In this document: one piece after another, positions 9,394-18,931 of the stretch
Numbering within the stretch: the first letter of the stretch is position 1
Layout: every line of letters starts with the position of its first letter
Source of the DNA: JAHBNG01 sp039028975
GTDB lineage: Bacteria; Chloroflexota; Anaerolineae; Caldilineales; Caldilineaceae
Assembly (NCBI GenBank): GCA_039028975.1
Contig: JBCCHB010000088.1
Span: 3,975-67,974, forward strand
Direction of reading: 5' to 3'
DNA: 64,000 nucleotides
The notes under the pieces: model-generated
Database searches by the model: none
The model's input: the letters and a program-made list of their open reading frames with translations, nothing else
Told to the model about the DNA's origin: nothing
Program-made: the position numbers and the translations under genes

Positions 9394-10560
9394 TTGAACC
9401 ATTTTATACGGGGTACATTACTTGCGATACTTCTATTATCATTCCTGAATCTACTCACGCCAACCATATCCGCACAAGAATTGGTAGCTTCAGAAAACCC
9501 GTCACTCGCGCCGATTAAAATAGGTGTTCTGTACCCAACTGAAGGTGCTGCATCAGCTTATGTAGAGTCGCTGCAAAAAGCTATTGATGCCGTGACGACT
9601 CAATTGACCCAAAACCCCAACCTACCTCAAGTCGAATTTATTTCTGCTGCACTCTCTAATAATGAAGCATCAAATCGGCGTGTTATTAGACAACTGATAT
9701 CGGAAGATGTTATTGCACTCATTGGTCCGAATCTTTTAAGTGCGATGATTACAGCCTCCCCCAAAAAGCTGAATGTGATTCCCCTGGTAGCGAAAGTTGG
9801 CCTGACCTCAGATCTGGTTCTAGCTGGTGAAAATACGCTTTATGCAGATCTCTCAACGAATCTAGAGCTTCAAAGATCGATCCAGCGATTAAAGTATCGA
9901 GGGAATTTGGGACATGTAATTATGCTTTATAACCCACGAGATCAATTTGGCCAGCTAGGATACCAGATTGCTGTAGAGATACTGACAGCGGAAAAAGCCT
10001 CTTTCTCAACAGAGATCTTTAGCGATGGTGCTACGGACTTTGTAAGTAAGCTTGAAAAAATTAAAGACGATGCAGCCGACGCGACCATTGTGATCGTCGC
10101 ACGGGGAGACGATGTCGCTGACGTTATCTTCCGAGCCCATGAGGAAGTTGGGCTGACAGGAGAAATTATCGGGGTGCTAGGCGATGGTAACCCAGCAATC
10201 TTCGACCTGGCTGATTCGTCGTCACTAATGGGTGCCACCGGAACCGGCTGGGATATAACACCAACAGCAGCTCTTACAAACTTAGCGTCAGAACAGTTTG
10301 GCGCTGATCGATTTGCGGCCGAAAGTTATTTGGCGCTCTGGTCGCTTATTCATAGTATTGATCACTCCGTTTCGCAGCCTCGGGCAACTGTACGAAACAC
10401 GTTTGTAACCGAGGGCAGCGATTACTTAGAACGCTCCACTGCCAGATTTGCTGATTGGTGGCTGAAAGCAGTGCACAATAGCGTCAGCTCACTAGACAAA
10501 AGGTTATCGTCTTCGCAAGTTGCTCAGATCAATTGGCTTGTCTCTGCGGATTCGGAGTAG
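9394..10560 (+). CDS. Periplasmic-binding-protein homologue (LivJ / Peripla_BP_6-like), secreted
   Basis: The protein resembles the leucine/branched-chain solute-binding family: an N-terminal signal peptide (hydrophobic LLAILLLSFLNLL), then 'IKIGVLYPTEGAASAY' as the first strand-loop, and a middle IALIGPN strand typical of type I binding proteins. A TTG at 9394 with AAAGGA upstream is chosen because it places the signal peptide at the N-terminus; a TTG at 9364 inside the previous gene is the alternative. No permease or ATPase for such a transporter is adjacent. A sensory role with the upstream NTPase-WD40 protein is therefore more likely than transport (inference). The 3' end overlaps the end of rnz by 57 bases, tail to tail. 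Confidence 0.75.
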   Translation: MNHFIRGTLLAILLLSFLNLLTPTISAQELVASENPSLAPIKIGVLYPTEGAASAYVESLQKAIDAVTTQLTQNPNLPQVEFISAALSNNEASNRRVIRQLISEDVIALIGPNLLSAMITASPKKLNVIPLVAKVGLTSDLVLAGENTLYADLSTNLELQRSIQRLKYRGNLGHVIMLYNPRDQFGQLGYQIAVEILTAEKASFSTEIFSDGATDFVSKLEKIKDDAADATIVIVARGDDVADVIFRAHEEVGLTGEIIGVLGDGNPAIFDLADSSSLMGATGTGWDITPTAALTNLASEQFGADRFAAESYLALWSLIHSIDHSVSQPRATVRNTFVTEGSDYLERSTARFADWWLKAVHNSVSSLDKRLSSSQVAQINWLVSADSE

Positions 10561-11454
10561 ATCAAAGTCGCTTGCAACCATCGAATTGGGAAAAATTGAT
10601 TGGGCTTCCGCTACAATCTCGTGCATTCTGTAACGCCGACTAACGTGATGCAAGATGAGCTGTTTGACATTCGCATTGCGAGCAAGCCGAGCCGCGGCAG
10701 CGGCCGTGATATGTCCATGCTTCTTGGCTAGCTCCTTATCTTGCTCTAAATAAGTCGCTTCGATAATCAGCGCCGTGGCTCCATCAACCACCTCATGCAG
10801 CGGTCCGGTATGGCTAACATCTCCAATGAAGCATAACTTTAAGCCTTGTTGCAGCTCTCCCAGAACCTCTTCTGGCCCTATCTCCCTCCCGTCACTCAGC
10901 GTAACACGCTTCCCTTGAACCAAATCGCGGCGTATCGGGCCATTGGGGATCCCAAGCTCATCGGCTCTATGGGCCAAGAAAGGGCGGCGGGACTTTTCTT
11001 CAAATGTAAAGCCATAACAGTCAGCTCCCCTATGGCGTACCGGGAAACCCGTTAAAGCAATATGTTTGTCTTCAAAAATAAGCCCAGCCTTCAACTTATT
11101 GAGTGAAACGCCTACATTTGCACTCTGATGTGCACCAAAGACCACTGCCATCAGCGCATCAACGCGCTCTAATGTCTGTGCACCACCATATATATTTAGC
11201 TCCTCCAATGCTTCCCAGCGCCCTAATGTACTCGCCAACCCCCCTAGCCCCAGAATGTGATCCAAATGACCGTGGGTCAATAGGATCTTATCTAGACGGC
11301 GAAAACCTAAACCCGAACGTAAAATCTGTCGCTGGGTACCTTCTCCGCAGTCGATCATAAAACGATGCTCATTGTACATAACAATGGCAGAGGATAAGCC
11401 CCGATGTGGGGCCGGTGCTGATGCTGATGTGCCAAGAAAGACGACTTCAAACAA
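10504..11454 (-). CDS. rnz: Ribonuclease Z (tRNA 3' processing endonuclease)
   Basis: Zinc-dependent metallo-beta-lactamase-fold nuclease that removes the 3' trailer of tRNA precursors. The protein has 316 residues. Its metal ligands are seen in the HGHLDH motif (61-66), His141, Asp212 in GDVSHT and His269/270 in ILHHVSRRY. The motif HGHITA (about 246-251) is also typical of the family. The last 15 or so residues (after SDFDLLRIRR) extend past the usual family end, and this tail is encoded antisense to the end of the convergent binding-protein gene. It starts at ATG 11454. Confidence 0.92.
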   Translation of the reverse strand: MFEVVFLGTSASAPAPHRGLSSAIVMYNEHRFMIDCGEGTQRQILRSGLGFRRLDKILLTHGHLDHILGLGGLASTLGRWEALEELNIYGGAQTLERVDALMAVVFGAHQSANVGVSLNKLKAGLIFEDKHIALTGFPVRHRGADCYGFTFEEKSRRPFLAHRADELGIPNGPIRRDLVQGKRVTLSDGREIGPEEVLGELQQGLKLCFIGDVSHTGPLHEVVDGATALIIEATYLEQDKELAKKHGHITAAAAARLARNANVKQLILHHVSRRYRMHEIVAEAQSIFPNSMVASDFDLLRIRRDKPIDLSNLRRR

Positions 11455-11494
11455 AATGTGTTCCTTTATTTCTGATGTAAACCTTAAAAAGATT

Positions 11495-11582
11495 ATACTA
11501 TAGTGCGGTCGTTTTCAAAATCGGAGTCTACTATCTCTGCTAAACCTGTCTGTAGATAATTCCAGTTTTGAAACGGAGCAGA
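11495..11582 (-). repeat. Family A palindromic repeat, copy A1
   Basis: The element begins with the GTGCGGTCGTTTTCAAAA arm and ends with CCAGTTTTGAAACGGAGCA, so it is in reverse orientation relative to most copies. The inner parts of the arms (TCAAAATCGGAG and TTCCAGTTTTGA) pair with few mismatches. It occupies the space between the divergent rnz and glycosyltransferase genes. Confidence 0.6.
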
Positions 11583-11649
11583 ACACATTTAGTGGCGTAG
11601 ATAAAAATATTGAAGTTTTCAATCGATCTCGTTTATGTAAGCAGGGTCC

Positions 11650-13638
11650 ATGCCGCAACAGAAACGTCGTTATCGGCCTATTTTATTGGTTATTGCCCTT
11701 GGTGGAGCCTACGGCTTTGTTGGTGTGTCCTACCTCATTCCCCGTGGAGTCATTGATAACATTGACTTCTGGTACCATATTTCTGTTGGTCTTCAACTAT
11801 CCTTCACCAATATCGATACATTAGTAAACGGACTATATCCAATTGGCTATCCTTTTCTGCTGGCTGGGGCAATCCATTTGGGGCTTGATGTATTGCGATT
11901 TGGACAAGTGCTGTCTCTTGTGGGAGGCGGCATCGCACTGCTTTCCACGTATATTTGCGCTTGGCAGCTATTGGATTGTTTGGAGCTATCTACCCAAAAG
12001 AGACTCAATGGTCCTATCGCTTTGATTAGCGGATTGGTATTGGTCACCAACGAAAATTTTATGAACTATGCAACCCGGGAAGGCAACGATATGTTATCCA
12101 CCGGTTTGCAGCTATTGGCCTTGACCTTACTCTTTTCTCTGATCCGCAGCAAGCACAAAAAAATTGCACCTCAAATGCTCCTCTTTAGCGGCATAGCCCT
12201 GGGGCTTGCTTATTTGGCGCGCTATACGGCCCTTGTGTTGTTGCCCATTATCATCCTTTTTTCCCTAATCCACTATGCACGCTCGCCTAAGCGATTGCTG
12301 GCCAACTTGCTCTGGTTTGTACTCCCCTTTCTGGTGGTTGCCTCGGCACAGTGGATACCCAGTTGGGTTAGTACCGGTAACCCATTCTTCAATACACAAG
12401 CCAAAAATGTCTGGTTTGGCATCTATGGGCAGCATGATTGGGTCTCCAATTGGCATAAAGTTCCAGATGAGATCGCGCTTCTTGAGGTGATTGCGCTCGA
12501 TCCAGGCCAGTTCTTTCGTCACTGGTGGAGCCAGATACAGAGAGCTGTGACTTCTGTTGTGCTATGGCCTACATCGATTCACTGGCTTTCATTTTTCGCT
12601 GTCATTGTTTTCATCCTAGATACCAGAATCACTCCGGCTTACCGTTTGTTGCTGTCTCTTTCGTTTATGGCAACAATTAGTTTTACTGCGCTAGCTTGGC
12701 TGGACGAACGATTTATGCTTGTTCCCCTTTCCTTACAGGCGCTGTATTTGACTTATATATCATTTCGGTTTTCTACCCTATTGACTGAAAAATTTTTGGC
12801 TAACAAACCACTAATCAATAATATGTACATAAAGGAGATCCTGTGTTGCCTGCCCCTAGCCCTTATTATTGCAATGCAGGGCCAATCTTGGCGAACTTGG
12901 TGGCAGAGCACGCCTATGGCAGAGCCAATTACAGTGAATCGCCTGCTGCGTTCAGCTGGTATGAAAGCCCCGGAGCGAGTTGCCACGAATCATCCCTACC
13001 TTCATGCCGCTCACCTTCCAGCGAGAACTCGTTACAGCCAGATCTATCAACAAATTCCGGAACCGCGCCATAGCAAAGAACTGCTAAACCACTTATATGA
13101 GCGCGAAACCCGCTATTTGATACTTGACGATGATGGATTTGGCAACTACTCAGCCATCAGAGAGGATTTGATTCAAGAAAAGGAGCGGCTGATTCCCCTA
13201 TCCATTGAGGACGATAGAGTGGTTTTCTGTCTCATACCCTGCCAAACGGATTCTACACACAAAACTTCGTATCAGTTCGGTCCGCTGCTACTTTCAAATT
13301 ATTCCATCAATCAGACTCAAAATCGAGTTGGCCTCTATTTGTACTGGCAAGCGGATCTGCCTATGAAAAAATCATATAAGGTATCGATCCGGGTTATCAC
13401 GCCTGACGGGCAAACCAACTATCAGATCGACGGCATTCCCCAACTATGGTCCTATCCAACGACCGAATGGTCGACAACAGATTTGGTTGCCGATTTCTAC
13501 ACGTGGGAAACAGCAGAGGCTTGCTATGGGTGCGCGATCTATGTTTTGGTCTATGATAGCGAAACCCTCGAACCACTTCATGCCACTGACACAAATAATG
13601 TGAATCTTGGTCCACTTGTTAGGCTAGCTGAATTATAA
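11650..13638 (+). CDS. Membrane glycosyltransferase of GT-C fold (PMT/ArnT-like)
   Basis: A 662-residue protein with about ten predicted membrane helices in the first 420 residues and a soluble C-terminal domain of roughly 240 residues. Near the N-terminus an acidic loop after the first helix (IDNIDFWYHI) fits the position of the catalytic Asp in polyprenol-phosphate-sugar dependent GT-C enzymes. Such enzymes transfer sugars from lipid-linked donors to proteins or glycans on the outer face of the membrane. The C-terminal part is probably beta-rich and may bind the acceptor. It is monocistronic; ATG at 11650 has AGGG close upstream. Substrate unknown. Confidence 0.65.
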   Translation: MPQQKRRYRPILLVIALGGAYGFVGVSYLIPRGVIDNIDFWYHISVGLQLSFTNIDTLVNGLYPIGYPFLLAGAIHLGLDVLRFGQVLSLVGGGIALLSTYICAWQLLDCLELSTQKRLNGPIALISGLVLVTNENFMNYATREGNDMLSTGLQLLALTLLFSLIRSKHKKIAPQMLLFSGIALGLAYLARYTALVLLPIIILFSLIHYARSPKRLLANLLWFVLPFLVVASAQWIPSWVSTGNPFFNTQAKNVWFGIYGQHDWVSNWHKVPDEIALLEVIALDPGQFFRHWWSQIQRAVTSVVLWPTSIHWLSFFAVIVFILDTRITPAYRLLLSLSFMATISFTALAWLDERFMLVPLSLQALYLTYISFRFSTLLTEKFLANKPLINNMYIKEILCCLPLALIIAMQGQSWRTWWQSTPMAEPITVNRLLRSAGMKAPERVATNHPYLHAAHLPARTRYSQIYQQIPEPRHSKELLNHLYERETRYLILDDDGFGNYSAIREDLIQEKERLIPLSIEDDRVVFCLIPCQTDSTHKTSYQFGPLLLSNYSINQTQNRVGLYLYWQADLPMKKSYKVSIRVITPDGQTNYQIDGIPQLWSYPTTEWSTTDLVADFYTWETAEACYGCAIYVLVYDSETLEPLHATDTNNVNLGPLVRLAEL

Positions 13639-13817
13639 GACGATTGCACGGTCAAAGAGAGACTCTTCGGGTCTGCCGGGAGCAACTCGGTCACGGCCGC
13701 AAAACGAAACTGCCATTAAGCAGAGTGACAGTGTCATCTGCCCTGAAAAAAGGATACGGTTCAGATGGATTAGAAGGAGCATTTTCATCCCCTATGGTGA
13801 CTCTTGAACCATGAAAA

Positions 13818-15239
13818 CTACTGATAATCAATTTCTCCACATTCTATCGATTGATTCCTGGGTCCAATCATGCCCTCGCTTACCGTCAACTGACCGGCTC
13901 TTGCTAAAAAGTCTGGTTCAAAATCATCCCAGTCCGTAGTCGTAATGATAGCCTGGCGAATGCCACCTAATGCGTCCAATAACATGCTTCGGCGTCGCAC
14001 ATCTAACTCGCTCATTACGTCATCCAGTAGCAGCACCGGCGGCGTGCCAGTACGTTCGGTCATGGTCTGAACTTCAGCTAATTTTAGAGACAGGGCGGCG
14101 CTACGTTGCTGCCCTCTGCTACCATACGTGCGCAGATCTCGCCCGTTGGCTACAAAAGCCAAATCATCTCGGTGAGGACCATAGAGGGTGACCCCGGCCG
14201 CAATTTCCCGGTTGCGGCGACTAGTCAATTTGTTCATGTATGCTTGGGCAATTGGGATTGGGTCAGCGTTGGTTAAGGCGGCAATGGTCATCTGAAATGG
14301 ATCATCCTCATGCTCAAGACGGGACTCAGCACTGTTCAAAGCGTTGTTCATAACATTGCCTGTACTGTTGCTTATCACAGCGCTTGGTGAATCTTTCAAT
14401 TTTGCGTGGGTTGCGTCACTCATATAACCTGGATTGAAGCTAGGGACGTAGAGGAGCGTAAGCGTCTCAGCGTCACTACTGAGCTGCCAATGACGCTGAC
14501 GTGCGGTGGGAATTAGGTCTGCGACAAAGCCACAGCGTTTGGCGATGACTGTGCTACCGTAGTCGACCAACTGCTCATCCCAGAAGTGTAACTGACTCTC
14601 TGCAACCTCTCGATCAAGGCCAGAACCCTGCTCTCGTAGGGATTTGAGCAGGCTGTTGCGTTGGGTAACGACCTTTTGAAAACGGGAGAGGGCTTGGGTG
14701 TACTGCCGATCGATTTGACAGAGAGCCACATCTAAATAACGGCGGCGCTCGCCAGGGCTGCCTGCGACCAGCTTGATATCTTCTGGGAGGAAGAGAACCG
14801 CCCGCATCTTTCCTACCAAATCGAGAGCACGTCGATTGACGCCATTGATCCGGATCTGTTTTTTGTAGCTGTTACTCTGCTCACGAGGCGTGTAGAGGAT
14901 TTCGATCTCAAGGGGCTTTTCGCTGCTAGCAAGATCGTCATGTTCATCTACACCTTTCTCCGCCATCATATCGGTTACTTTTGTTGATGGGGCCGTAGCC
15001 ACGATCGTCGCCGCTATCCGACTATGAGGCAAAGGTGCCTCCTCAACAGACCACCCGATAACTTCCTGATCATTCTGGGCATGGACAGGTTTTGAGGTAG
15101 CAATCAGGTAGATTGCCTCCAACAAATTGCTCTTTCCTTGTGCATTTTGACCCTGGAGGAGCGTCAATGGATAGTTAAAATCCAGCTCTAAGGAGCGATA
15201 GTTGCGAAAATGGGTCAAGGAGAGATGGGAAAGGAACAT
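13818..15239 (-). CDS. recF: DNA replication and repair protein RecF
   Basis: SMC-like ATPase that helps load RecA at gaps with RecO and RecR. The 473-residue protein has Walker A GQNAQGKS (30-37), the family motif FLPEDIKLVAGSPGERR, the signature YGSRGQQRS, and Walker B LLLDDVMSELD near residue 405. RecF is usually 350-400 residues. The extra length lies in two segments: about residues 85-110, and about 285-320, rich in Ser, Asn and Asp. It is the last gene of a probable tkt - DUF6391 - holA - recF transcript, 56 bases after holA. Confidence 0.93.
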   Translation of the reverse strand: MFLSHLSLTHFRNYRSLELDFNYPLTLLQGQNAQGKSNLLEAIYLIATSKPVHAQNDQEVIGWSVEEAPLPHSRIAATIVATAPSTKVTDMMAEKGVDEHDDLASSEKPLEIEILYTPREQSNSYKKQIRINGVNRRALDLVGKMRAVLFLPEDIKLVAGSPGERRRYLDVALCQIDRQYTQALSRFQKVVTQRNSLLKSLREQGSGLDREVAESQLHFWDEQLVDYGSTVIAKRCGFVADLIPTARQRHWQLSSDAETLTLLYVPSFNPGYMSDATHAKLKDSPSAVISNSTGNVMNNALNSAESRLEHEDDPFQMTIAALTNADPIPIAQAYMNKLTSRRNREIAAGVTLYGPHRDDLAFVANGRDLRTYGSRGQQRSAALSLKLAEVQTMTERTGTPPVLLLDDVMSELDVRRRSMLLDALGGIRQAIITTTDWDDFEPDFLARAGQLTVSEGMIGPRNQSIECGEIDYQ

Positions 15240-15295
15240 AGTGTTACTCGTGGAGTACTTTCAGCACAAACGAAGGTAGGACATATCGTTTGCGT

Positions 15296-16357
15296 TTACC
15301 TCACAGGCTGGGTCAACTCGGCGATCAGGACATCGATTTCCGTTTCGGGATTGGTGCCTGTTTTCATGGCAAAATCGGCATCGAGTAGACGCTGCATAAT
15401 CTTGGTAAGTTGATCAAAAGAGTATTTCCGGCACAGCTGCATGGCCTTTTTCACCGGATAACTGCTCTCTTTGACCTGTTTGGCAATATCATATTCGTTC
15501 CCTCCGCCCGAAGAAGTCGCCTCTTTCACTTTGATGATAATGCGATACTGGCGTGCAATCATGGTGAGAAGGTAGAACGGATTGGCGTCGCCTCGACGTA
15601 ATTCATAAAGTGCTCGCATGGCATGCTGACCATTACGCTGGCTAAGGGCGTCGGTTAGATCCCAAATAAGCGCTTCGCTGGCATCGCTGACAAGGAGCTG
15701 AATATCGGCTTCCGTGATGGTACGCCCACGAGCATAGGTGGCCAGCTTATCAAGTTCATTGTCAAGCTGACGTAGGTTGACGCCCACATAGTCAGATAAG
15801 AGACGAACCGCCCGACCTTCGATGGCAATCTCCTTTTGCTTGGCTCGCTGCGCTACGTATCCTGCCAGGTACTTGTGATCCGGGGCCTTCAACTCCTGTA
15901 ATTCAATGACGCCTGCCTTGACCAACCCATCGACCCCAGGTACTTTGCGATCACTATTTTGCTCATCGCCCTTTTTGGCTTTGATGGTATACCCTTTAAA
16001 AATATGACGTCGCTTATCCAGACCCTCCTCAAAAAACGCTAGATCACATGAATCTGGCACTTCTGCTAAGCCAGCAAAAAACTCAGACGCTTCCGCGTGG
16101 GCTGCGCTATCTGTCTTTTTGCTGGCCGCAGCCCGTTTGTCCAAATGGCTCAAGTAACCGTAAGCCATAACCAGCCGCCTGAGTGCCAAAAATGGCATCA
16201 TGCTTGCCTGTCCCAGAATATCGCTGCCCTTAGCCTGGGGCGCATTGAAAGTAGACATATTGAGATCTGCCATCTCTGGATCACCCAGCCGAGCTTTAAG
16301 GTTAGAGACTGACTGGGCGATTAGGTATTCATCACAGTTGAGGAATAGATAGATCAT
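15296..16357 (-). CDS. holA: DNA polymerase III subunit delta
   Basis: Clamp-loader subunit that opens the beta sliding clamp. The 353-residue protein begins with the family pattern IYLFLNCDEYLIAQSV and has the hydrophobic clamp-binding region (ASMMPFLALRRLVM) at about 53-66. The middle carries the helical LVSDASEALIWDLTDAL segment and the C-terminus the usual collar domain (ANPFYLLTMIARQYRII). AGGA lies about 11 bases before the ATG. It is placed between the DUF6391-like gene (12 bases) and recF (56 bases), all on the minus strand. Confidence 0.9.
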   Translation of the reverse strand: MIYLFLNCDEYLIAQSVSNLKARLGDPEMADLNMSTFNAPQAKGSDILGQASMMPFLALRRLVMAYGYLSHLDKRAAASKKTDSAAHAEASEFFAGLAEVPDSCDLAFFEEGLDKRRHIFKGYTIKAKKGDEQNSDRKVPGVDGLVKAGVIELQELKAPDHKYLAGYVAQRAKQKEIAIEGRAVRLLSDYVGVNLRQLDNELDKLATYARGRTITEADIQLLVSDASEALIWDLTDALSQRNGQHAMRALYELRRGDANPFYLLTMIARQYRIIIKVKEATSSGGGNEYDIAKQVKESSYPVKKAMQLCRKYSFDQLTKIMQRLLDADFAMKTGTNPETEIDVLIAELTQPVR

Positions 16358-16369
16358 GGGGACAATATC

Positions 16370-16861
16370 CTACTCAAACGTCACCCGTGTTGCCACAACA
16401 CGCCCCACCTTTTGGCTACTCACGTCCACAACCCAACGATCCGAGACGTCAGCCAAAGTCGTATATTCTTGAAAATAGAGTCCCAGCGGCTTAGAAACAA
16501 CAATGGCGACAAGCATCATGGGAAGGGCTAAACCAAACTTATCAGCAACGGTGCGCCGCTTTCCGCTTGTGGCCAGGAGCGCAGCAAAGGTGGTAAGCAA
16601 GGCCGTCGTTACCAAATTGGTGCCGCAATTGGGATGAATAGCCAACGTCTTTTCGCCAGCTTGTAACCGTAAAAGGGCATCCCCAACTGCTTGGCGCACC
16701 TCTTCCTCCTCTACCCCTCCATAGATGACGAAACCCGTGGGATCGCTCAGGCCACTTAGCCTGACACTTTTGTTCCGGCTCGATAAGAGGTGAATAGTCG
16801 CATGTTCAATGGCGTGATGCTGTCGCGTTCGCCGCACGATTTCGTTCAAAAGCGTAAGCAT
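16370..16861 (-). CDS. DUF6391-like membrane protein
   Basis: A 163-residue protein with an N-terminal 'RRTRQHHAIEHATIHLLSS' stretch and a SGLSDPTGFVIYGGV segment. I recognise these as typical of DUF6391, found mainly in Cyanobacteria and Chloroflexota. Two hydrophobic segments (about 85-97 and 112-125) flank basic residues. The CGTNL motif in IHPNCGTNL is conserved in such proteins as far as I recall. Function unknown. It sits 13 bases after tkt and 12 before holA, so co-transcription is likely. The family name is from memory and not checked. Confidence 0.6.
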   Translation of the reverse strand: MLTLLNEIVRRTRQHHAIEHATIHLLSSRNKSVRLSGLSDPTGFVIYGGVEEEEVRQAVGDALLRLQAGEKTLAIHPNCGTNLVTTALLTTFAALLATSGKRRTVADKFGLALPMMLVAIVVSKPLGLYFQEYTTLADVSDRWVVDVSSQKVGRVVATRVTFE

Positions 16862-16874
16862 AATATTTCTATAG

Positions 16875-18911
16875 CTAGTTCACTAATCCCTTGGCTTTCT
16901 CTGCTACATTGTCCGGCGTCAAGCCAAATTCTTGATAGAGCTTGGCGAATGGGGCGCTAGCACCAAAGTGATCTAAGGCAATAATCAGCCCCTTGGATTT
17001 GTCGTTTCCAACCCAGCGTTCCCAACCAAGAGATGTCCCTGCTTCCACTGCGACTTTGGGTAATGTATGGGGCAATACCTCATCGCGATAGCCCTCATCT
17101 TGTGCAGAGAAGAGTTCCCACGAGGGGATGCTGACAACGCGAACCCGGATGCCCTGAGCGACCAGAATCTTGGCTGCGTTACAGCAGATCTCAACTTCGC
17201 TGCCAGTAGCCAAAAGGGCAACCTGAGGGCCTTCATCGCTGCTTTCATAGAGAATATAGCCTCCCTTGGCAGCACCCTCAGCAGAACGATAGCCAGGAGC
17301 GGTACGATCGACAGTCGTCAGATTCTGCCGGGTTAAAGCCAAGGCTGTGGGACCAGCTTCATTTCTTAAGGCTGCTCGCCACGCCTCTGTAACCTCATTA
17401 CCATCTGCCGGGCGGAATAGAGTCATGTTAGGAATAGCACGCAGCGATGCAACCTGCTCAATGGGCTGATGAGTCGGCCCATCTTCACCAACACCGATGC
17501 CATCGTGAGTCAGCACATAGACAACGCGCAGCCCCATCAGAGCAGCTAAACGCATACTGCCTCGCATGTAATCGCTAAAGATGAGGAAGGTGCCACCATA
17601 GGGAACGACACCGCCGTGGAGTGCCATCCCATTGAGAATCCCACCCATTGCATGTTCGCGGACGCCAAAGTGCATGTTGCGCCCGTCCCATGAATCAGCC
17701 TGAATCGAGCCGATCCCCCTCATGTTGGTCTTGTTGCTGCCTGCCAAGTCTGCGCTACCACCCACAAAATTGGGAATTACCTGAGCAATCGCATTAATGA
17801 CCTCTCCACCGGAGTTACGAGAAGCCATACTAGACCCTGCATCAAAGTTTGGTAGAGCCTCTTCCCAGCCATCAGGTAATTGACCAGAGAGCATGACGTT
17901 TAACTCAGCAGCTTCATCGGGGTATTTTTCGCTGTAGGCTTCCAGCAGATCTGAGTAGGTGGACTCAAGAGCTTTACCGTTGGGTATGGCTTGGCGATAG
18001 AAGCTACTCACCTCGTCCGGTACATGGAACTTCTCATCTGCTGGGAAACCTAAATGTGCTCGGGTGACAGCTAGTTCTTCATCACCTAACGGTTCCCCAT
18101 GTACTTTCGCCGTCCCCTGATGGTTGGGACTTCCAAAGCCAATGATGGTCTTGCAGCCGATGATGCTGGGGCGAGAATCATTTTGGGCCGCTTCGATGGC
18201 TGTGGCAACCGCAGTACCATCCATGCCATCAATAGACTGAACATGCCAGCCATAGGCTTCAAAGCGCTTGGCCCAATCTTCACTATATGCCAGATCTGTC
18301 GAGCCTTCGATTGTAATGTTGTTGTCGTCGTAGAGGTAGATCAGTTTTCCTAATTTGAGATGTCCGGCTAGTGACGCGGCCTCACTTGAGATGCCCTCCA
18401 TTAGATCACCATCACTACAGATTGCATAGACGTAATGATCCATTACTGGGAAGTCAGGTTTGTTAAAGCGTTCAGCCAGCCATCGCTCTGCAATGGCCAT
18501 GCCCACACCATTGGTAAACCCTTGCCCCAATGGTCCAGTGGTCGTATCAACACCCGGCGTATGGCCATGCTCTGGATGCCCGGGCGTTAGGCTTCCCCAC
18601 TGGCGGAAGTTTCTCAACTCATCCAAAGAAACATCGTAACCAGTCAGGTGGAGTAAGGAATAAAGAAGCATAGAGCCATGACCAGCGCTAAGAATGAAGC
18701 GATCCCGATTGCTCCAGCTTGGATGTGATGGGCTGTGGCGCAAGTAGCGAGTCCATAAGGTAAAAGCGGCTTGGGCCATGCCCATAGGCATACCAGGGTG
18801 TCCCGATTTGGCCTGCTGAACTGCATCAGCAGAGAGAAGCCGAATAGTGTTGACGGCCTTTTCTTCAAGCGTTGAGTCTAGAGTCGACTGATTTGCTATC
18901 GTAGATGCCAT
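16875..18911 (-). CDS. tkt: Transketolase
   Basis: Thiamine-diphosphate enzyme of the non-oxidative pentose phosphate and Calvin-type carbon rearrangements; it transfers two-carbon units between ketose and aldose phosphates. The 678 residues match the full family length. Visible motifs are SGHPGMPMG near the N-terminus, GPLGQGFTNGVGMA, the ThDP/metal-binding GDLMEG, and the pyrimidine-domain DGIGVGEDGPTHQPIEQ. ATG at 18911 has AAGGA upstream. It is the first gene of a probable four-gene minus-strand transcript ending with recF. Confidence 0.96.
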   Translation of the reverse strand: MASTIANQSTLDSTLEEKAVNTIRLLSADAVQQAKSGHPGMPMGMAQAAFTLWTRYLRHSPSHPSWSNRDRFILSAGHGSMLLYSLLHLTGYDVSLDELRNFRQWGSLTPGHPEHGHTPGVDTTTGPLGQGFTNGVGMAIAERWLAERFNKPDFPVMDHYVYAICSDGDLMEGISSEAASLAGHLKLGKLIYLYDDNNITIEGSTDLAYSEDWAKRFEAYGWHVQSIDGMDGTAVATAIEAAQNDSRPSIIGCKTIIGFGSPNHQGTAKVHGEPLGDEELAVTRAHLGFPADEKFHVPDEVSSFYRQAIPNGKALESTYSDLLEAYSEKYPDEAAELNVMLSGQLPDGWEEALPNFDAGSSMASRNSGGEVINAIAQVIPNFVGGSADLAGSNKTNMRGIGSIQADSWDGRNMHFGVREHAMGGILNGMALHGGVVPYGGTFLIFSDYMRGSMRLAALMGLRVVYVLTHDGIGVGEDGPTHQPIEQVASLRAIPNMTLFRPADGNEVTEAWRAALRNEAGPTALALTRQNLTTVDRTAPGYRSAEGAAKGGYILYESSDEGPQVALLATGSEVEICCNAAKILVAQGIRVRVVSIPSWELFSAQDEGYRDEVLPHTLPKVAVEAGTSLGWERWVGNDKSKGLIIALDHFGASAPFAKLYQEFGLTPDNVAEKAKGLVN

Positions 18912-18931
18912 TGCTCATAAGTCCTTTATGT

